From NCBI GenBank assembly GCA_003508835.1, contig PUFA01000081.1, positions 5,084,001 to 5,148,000 of the forward strand: a DNA stretch of 64,000 nucleotides, given 5' to 3'. Below the pieces are notes generated by a model. The model was given only the letters and a program-made list of their open reading frames with translations, ran no database searches and was not told the origin of the DNA. A program made the translations under genes and the position numbers. The DNA is from Eonycteris spelaea. Lineage: Eukaryota; Chordata; Mammalia; Chiroptera; Pteropodidae. Positions within the stretch are counted from its first letter, which is position 1. The number at the start of each line of letters is the position of its first letter. Shown here piece after piece: positions 60,931-64,000 of this stretch.

Positions 60931-61424
60931 AGGAATATTAGGTGTTTCATTTAGAAATGACCATGAACTAAAGGCTCTACCATTGCTGTGGGTGTCTTTA
61001 AAAATGAGAACCTTTCCCTGATGTTCCCAATTACCCTAGTATGCCATTAGTCATAATGGCATATTATCTATCCCTCAAATTATTTAGGGTCCAGAAAATG
61101 GGACAACTATACTGAATTAGAAGGCTCATTGGACAGGACTGAGGAAGATGAATATCTTTTTAAAAAAACATCAGGGTTCCATTTGGAGAAAGGTAGGGGA
61201 TTGTTTAAAGAGCACTGGGAAGGTGATGGAGAATACTGCTTTAGTAATCTGAGACAGTCACTAAATTTTAAGAGCTTTCTGAGTTGACCACTATTGGGTG
61301 TTGTAATGGCTTAGAAGTCATGAGAGGCACAAGGGAAGCTCAGGGCTAGAGACAAAAGCACCCTACTTCTTATGAGACTCACCTGGAGTCACCTAGTCTT
61401 CTGGGATTCATCCAGGATTCACTG

Positions 61425-61545
61425 GGAATAGTTCAAATGACAGCTCTGCTATTTCATTCCTGTGCGATCTTGGCCAAATCATTTAACCTCCATGTACTTT
61501 TATTTCCCTGCCTGCATGGTAAGATTCTCAGTCAGGCACTGATGA
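61425..61545 (+). repeat. MIR fragment
   Basis: 'gacagctctgctatttcatt', 'cctgtgcgatcttggccaaa' and 'tcatttaacctccatgtact' are the MIR core. Confidence 0.75.
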
Positions 61546-62249
61546 TTTAAATTCTTTACTCTCCATGCCCAGAAAGACTAACAATAAATATTGCATTAAG
61601 CATACAATAGGGCTGGAAACATTCATTGAAAATTTTTTTTCTCATAAAAATACTGTATAAGGTAATCCAGACTCTAGGAGATCAATGGGACATTAAATTC
61701 AGCCTGTGTATCAATTAAGTCACAAATCTGGGGGCTAAATCTGTACAGGGTGGGCAATACCTTTTAAAAATCTGCACCGTGCACTATGTGTGGTAGCAGT
61801 AGCCCTGCTCCTCTAGGTGCCAAGGGGAGGAACTGGTGTTTTTCTGCCGAGGCTTCCCGGGGAACAGTATACAGGAATGGTAGGCTTCTGTTTGTAATTC
61901 TTCTTTGTAGCCCAGAACCTATCACCAAAAGGCCATGGCGGCTAAGAGCATGAGCTGAGGAAGCAGTGTGCCTGGGCTTACTTCCCCAAGTCTGCTTCTT
62001 TGTTACTGTTTGTGCTTCCGAGCCAAGGATTTGAGAGCAGGTGGCTTTTTAGTAGATGATCCCAGGAAGCATGGTAAGGTATTAGGGAACAGAGGAAATC
62101 CAATAATAGTCACTGCTCTTGGCAACTGGGGCTTCATTCCACCAGGGATTGTCTGAAGGGCTTTGTAGGACACAACTACAGCTATCTCATCAAGGAACAA
62201 AAGCTAGGATATTTAATCCAGTGCCTCCTATATCTCACTAATGAAGTGT

Positions 62250-62755
62250 GATCCTAGGACATGTGGTAGCGAGCCAATGAGATAACTCCAATTATCTCTG
62301 CCTCCTGGTATCTGTGCCCTTGTTTAGTCCCTTCCTGCAGTATATCAGGGTTGATCTTTGTGACCAGTAGTATATGGCAGTGAGGAGATGTCACTTCTGA
62401 GGCTAGATTATTAAAGACATTGTGGCGTCTGCCTTGTTTTCTCTCTTATATCACTCACTTGGGAGAAGCAAGATGCCACTCCGGAAGGCAAGTGCAGAAG
62501 CTCATGTGGCTTGTGTTGGCTTCCTGCCTATAGCCATGTGAGTCTGTGATCTTGGAAGTGGATCCTCCAGCCCCAGTCAAAACTCCAGATGACTGTAATG
62601 CACTCGATGCAGTCTCATGAAAGAATCTGAGACCATCTTACTGTAAGCTTCTTCCAGGTTCTTGACCCTCAGAAATTGTGAGATAAATATTTGTTGTTTT
62701 AGATTACTAAGTGTAGGGTAATTTGTTATGCAACAATAGATAACTCATACATGGT
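62250..62755 (+). repeat. MLT1-type LTR
   Basis: 'tctgcctcctggtatctgtg', 'cttggaagtggatcctccag', 'ccccagtcaaaactccagat', 'gaaattgtgagataaatatt', 'tgttgttttagattactaag' and 'ggtaatttgttatgcaacaa' with 'tagataactcatac' give a nearly complete sense LTR of an older subfamily. Confidence 0.85.
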
Positions 62756-63599
62756 ACTGACTTCCTTACACTTCTGAACTATCTCTTGCAAGGGCCAGGC
62801 ATACTACTGTGGCCAGAAAAAGTCATCAAGAGGAGTGTTACTGAGAAAGGAAGGTTAGAGAATACACTGCAACTGTTGATCACAGGTGGCTTCTGGGGGA
62901 GGTATAAGGGCAGGCCACAGCCATGCCTGCTGTGAGAACTTGGGCATGATTATTCATGCCTCTGAGCTTCAATTTCCCCTCCTCTTTTTGCCCACCCCTT
63001 TACTTCCCTATTTTTCTTTTCTCTTCATCCCTCTATAATTTCTTGATGAATTGATTTTGAAAGCATCTGCCTTCTTGACTAAAACTAGAGTTCTGAACTC
63101 TCAGCACAGGCTAACCCTGAATGGAAACTTACAGACTGGCAATGAATCCTTGGCTCTAATAAAAAGCTGTTTTTGGAATTGAGTGTCTAATTCTGAAGCT
63201 TGAAACAAACAGCAAGGTCCACCATAACAGGTTCAAGATTGCTGGATAGGAAAAGGGAGTAACTCTCTGAAAAGTAAACTAAGTAAATGAAAAGGCAAAT
63301 GGATTGGTTTAGTTTTGAATCCAGTCTTAACGCAAAAGTCCACCAAGAGACTTTTTTTCTATTTTCTATTTCCAAAAACAATTGTCACATGGCTCAGACT
63401 TTTGATTAGTTTCCCAAAATGTGTTGGAGGCCCAATACGTGCGGGCCCAGGATTAGCATGGTTATTCCACAAAGATGGAATGCATAAACTTACTCTCTCT
63501 GGAACACAGGCTGGTGGGGAAGGTGGCCCAGGGACTGGTAATTTTTGTGTAAATGTTTCAATAAGCATGTAGTTGTGTTGCCATTGGGACTGACCGGAG

Positions 63600-64000
63600 T
63601 TTGGTGTCTTCCCAGCAGAGGGAGAAGTGTAGTTAGCATTTTTCCTCTGGGTTCTTCCTCATCGATGCAGTGAAGAATCATTGGTCAGTGAAATTTAGAA
63701 AAGATTTATTAAAATTATATTTTAGAAAGACAAAGCATGCCCCAAGGAGGCACATAGTTTTGGTGAAGAGTTGTAACAGTCGTAACTATAACAACAACCA
63801 CATAACCAACACAAAAAGGGACCAGGGCCCAGAAGTGGGAATGTTTGCATTATATCTGGGCCATGATGGGTGGTTCCAAAGGTGTTCCTAGGTGATTGGC
63901 AAGTGAGGTCATTTCGATTGACACTTGACTGCTATATAACTCTTTGCCTAGAGCACATGTGCTTACCCAGAATCCTACTATCATTGCAGTGATCTTTCGA
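63600..64000 (-). repeat. ERV LTR, copy B, cut by the window edge
   Basis: 'agaaaagatttattaaaatt', 'tatctgggccatgatgggtg', 'gtgaggtcatttcgattgac' and 'acttgactgctatataactc' parallel the LTR at 50535-50960. Both run antisense to GRM7. Whether internal proviral sequence follows beyond 64000 cannot be seen. Confidence 0.6.

Larger units (their letters stand above)
4765..64000 (+). other. GRM7: GRM7 intron 7, 5' part
   Basis: No further receptor exon, CpG island, tRNA or other gene is recognisable after the donor. Introns of this size are normal for GRM7, one of the longest human genes. Repeats and notable tracts are listed separately. I see nothing I can name in the remaining longer stretches: 5430-6060, 6780-7660, 8870-10210, 10310-11040, 12120-13615, 14465-17725 (apart from the TC tract), 17970-20035, 21465-22390, 22550-23535, 25685-27115, 27610-29530 (apart from the CA tract), 35035-36045, 39735-41765, 42245-44620 (apart from listed tracts), 45295-47540, 48220-48780, 49450-50530, 50965-51380, 51550-52360, 53795-55805 (apart from the G run), 56160-57060, 57250-58405, 59300-60050, 60935-61420, 61550-62245 and 62760-63595. 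Confidence 0.75.

Noticed and set aside
1..64000. CRISPR arrays, operons, tRNA/rRNA genes, CpG islands or a novel gene system
   Set aside because: I saw no spaced direct-repeat array, no tRNA cloverleaf apart from MIR-derived remnants, no rRNA text, no CG-rich island and no cluster of coherent coding frames. The window reads as ordinary mammalian intron around one exon.

Overview
This window is vertebrate, almost certainly placental-mammal, nuclear DNA. It is about 60% A+T by eye, has no operon-like coding, and carries a dense scatter of old mammalian repeats (MIR, L2, MLT1-type LTRs, MER5A- and MER20-like hAT elements, old L1). The only convincing protein-coding sequence is one 140-base internal exon at 4625-4764 on the + strand. 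It has a good acceptor and donor and encodes the end of the ligand-binding domain of a group III metabotropic glutamate receptor. The residues fit GRM7 (mGlu7) better than GRM8 or GRM4. By human numbering (from memory) this is exon 7, so 1-4624 is the end of intron 6 and 4765-64000 is part of intron 7. The next exon, the large one for the seven-helix domain, is not in the window, which fits the very long introns of GRM7.

Layout. 1-4.6 kb: MLT1-type LTR pieces, an LTR-like stretch and a rearranged (5'-inverted) L1 tail. 4.6-4.8 kb: the exon. 4.8-14.5 kb: an unassigned minus-strand ORF, LTRs, a long L2, MER5A, MIRs and an LTR whose tail has become a G-rich tract. 14.5-29.8 kb: mostly unassigned intron with MIR/L2 copies and one MLT1-like LTR. 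29.8-34.3 kb: a long, decayed, antisense L1 with another L1 tail nested in it, then a sense-strand L1ME-type 3' end. 34.3-45.3 kb: MIRs, LTRs and a hAT element. 45.3-50 kb: an alternating purine-pyrimidine (Z-DNA-prone) tract, a MIR split by an unidentified insert and a MER20-like element with an internal TG microsatellite. 50-64 kb: two copies of one LTR family 13 kb apart, several MLT1-type LTRs, MER5A and MIRs.

Species. There is no Alu, rodent B1/B2, carnivore SINEC, ruminant BovB/Bov-tA, pig PRE-1 or horse ERE copy that I recognise. The L1 tail at 3.27-3.41 kb resembles 3' ends I associate with bats and related Laurasiatheria. A bat, perhaps of a lineage with low SINE and L1 activity, is my best guess; this is inference.

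I see no sign of a new gene system. The points most worth a second look are the exon's amino-acid changes, a possible intronic polyadenylation product giving a receptor ectodomain, the unassigned ORF at 6.1 kb, and several nested or rearranged repeats. Repeat family names come from memory of consensus sequences; boundaries are approximate, usually within 10-40 bases.
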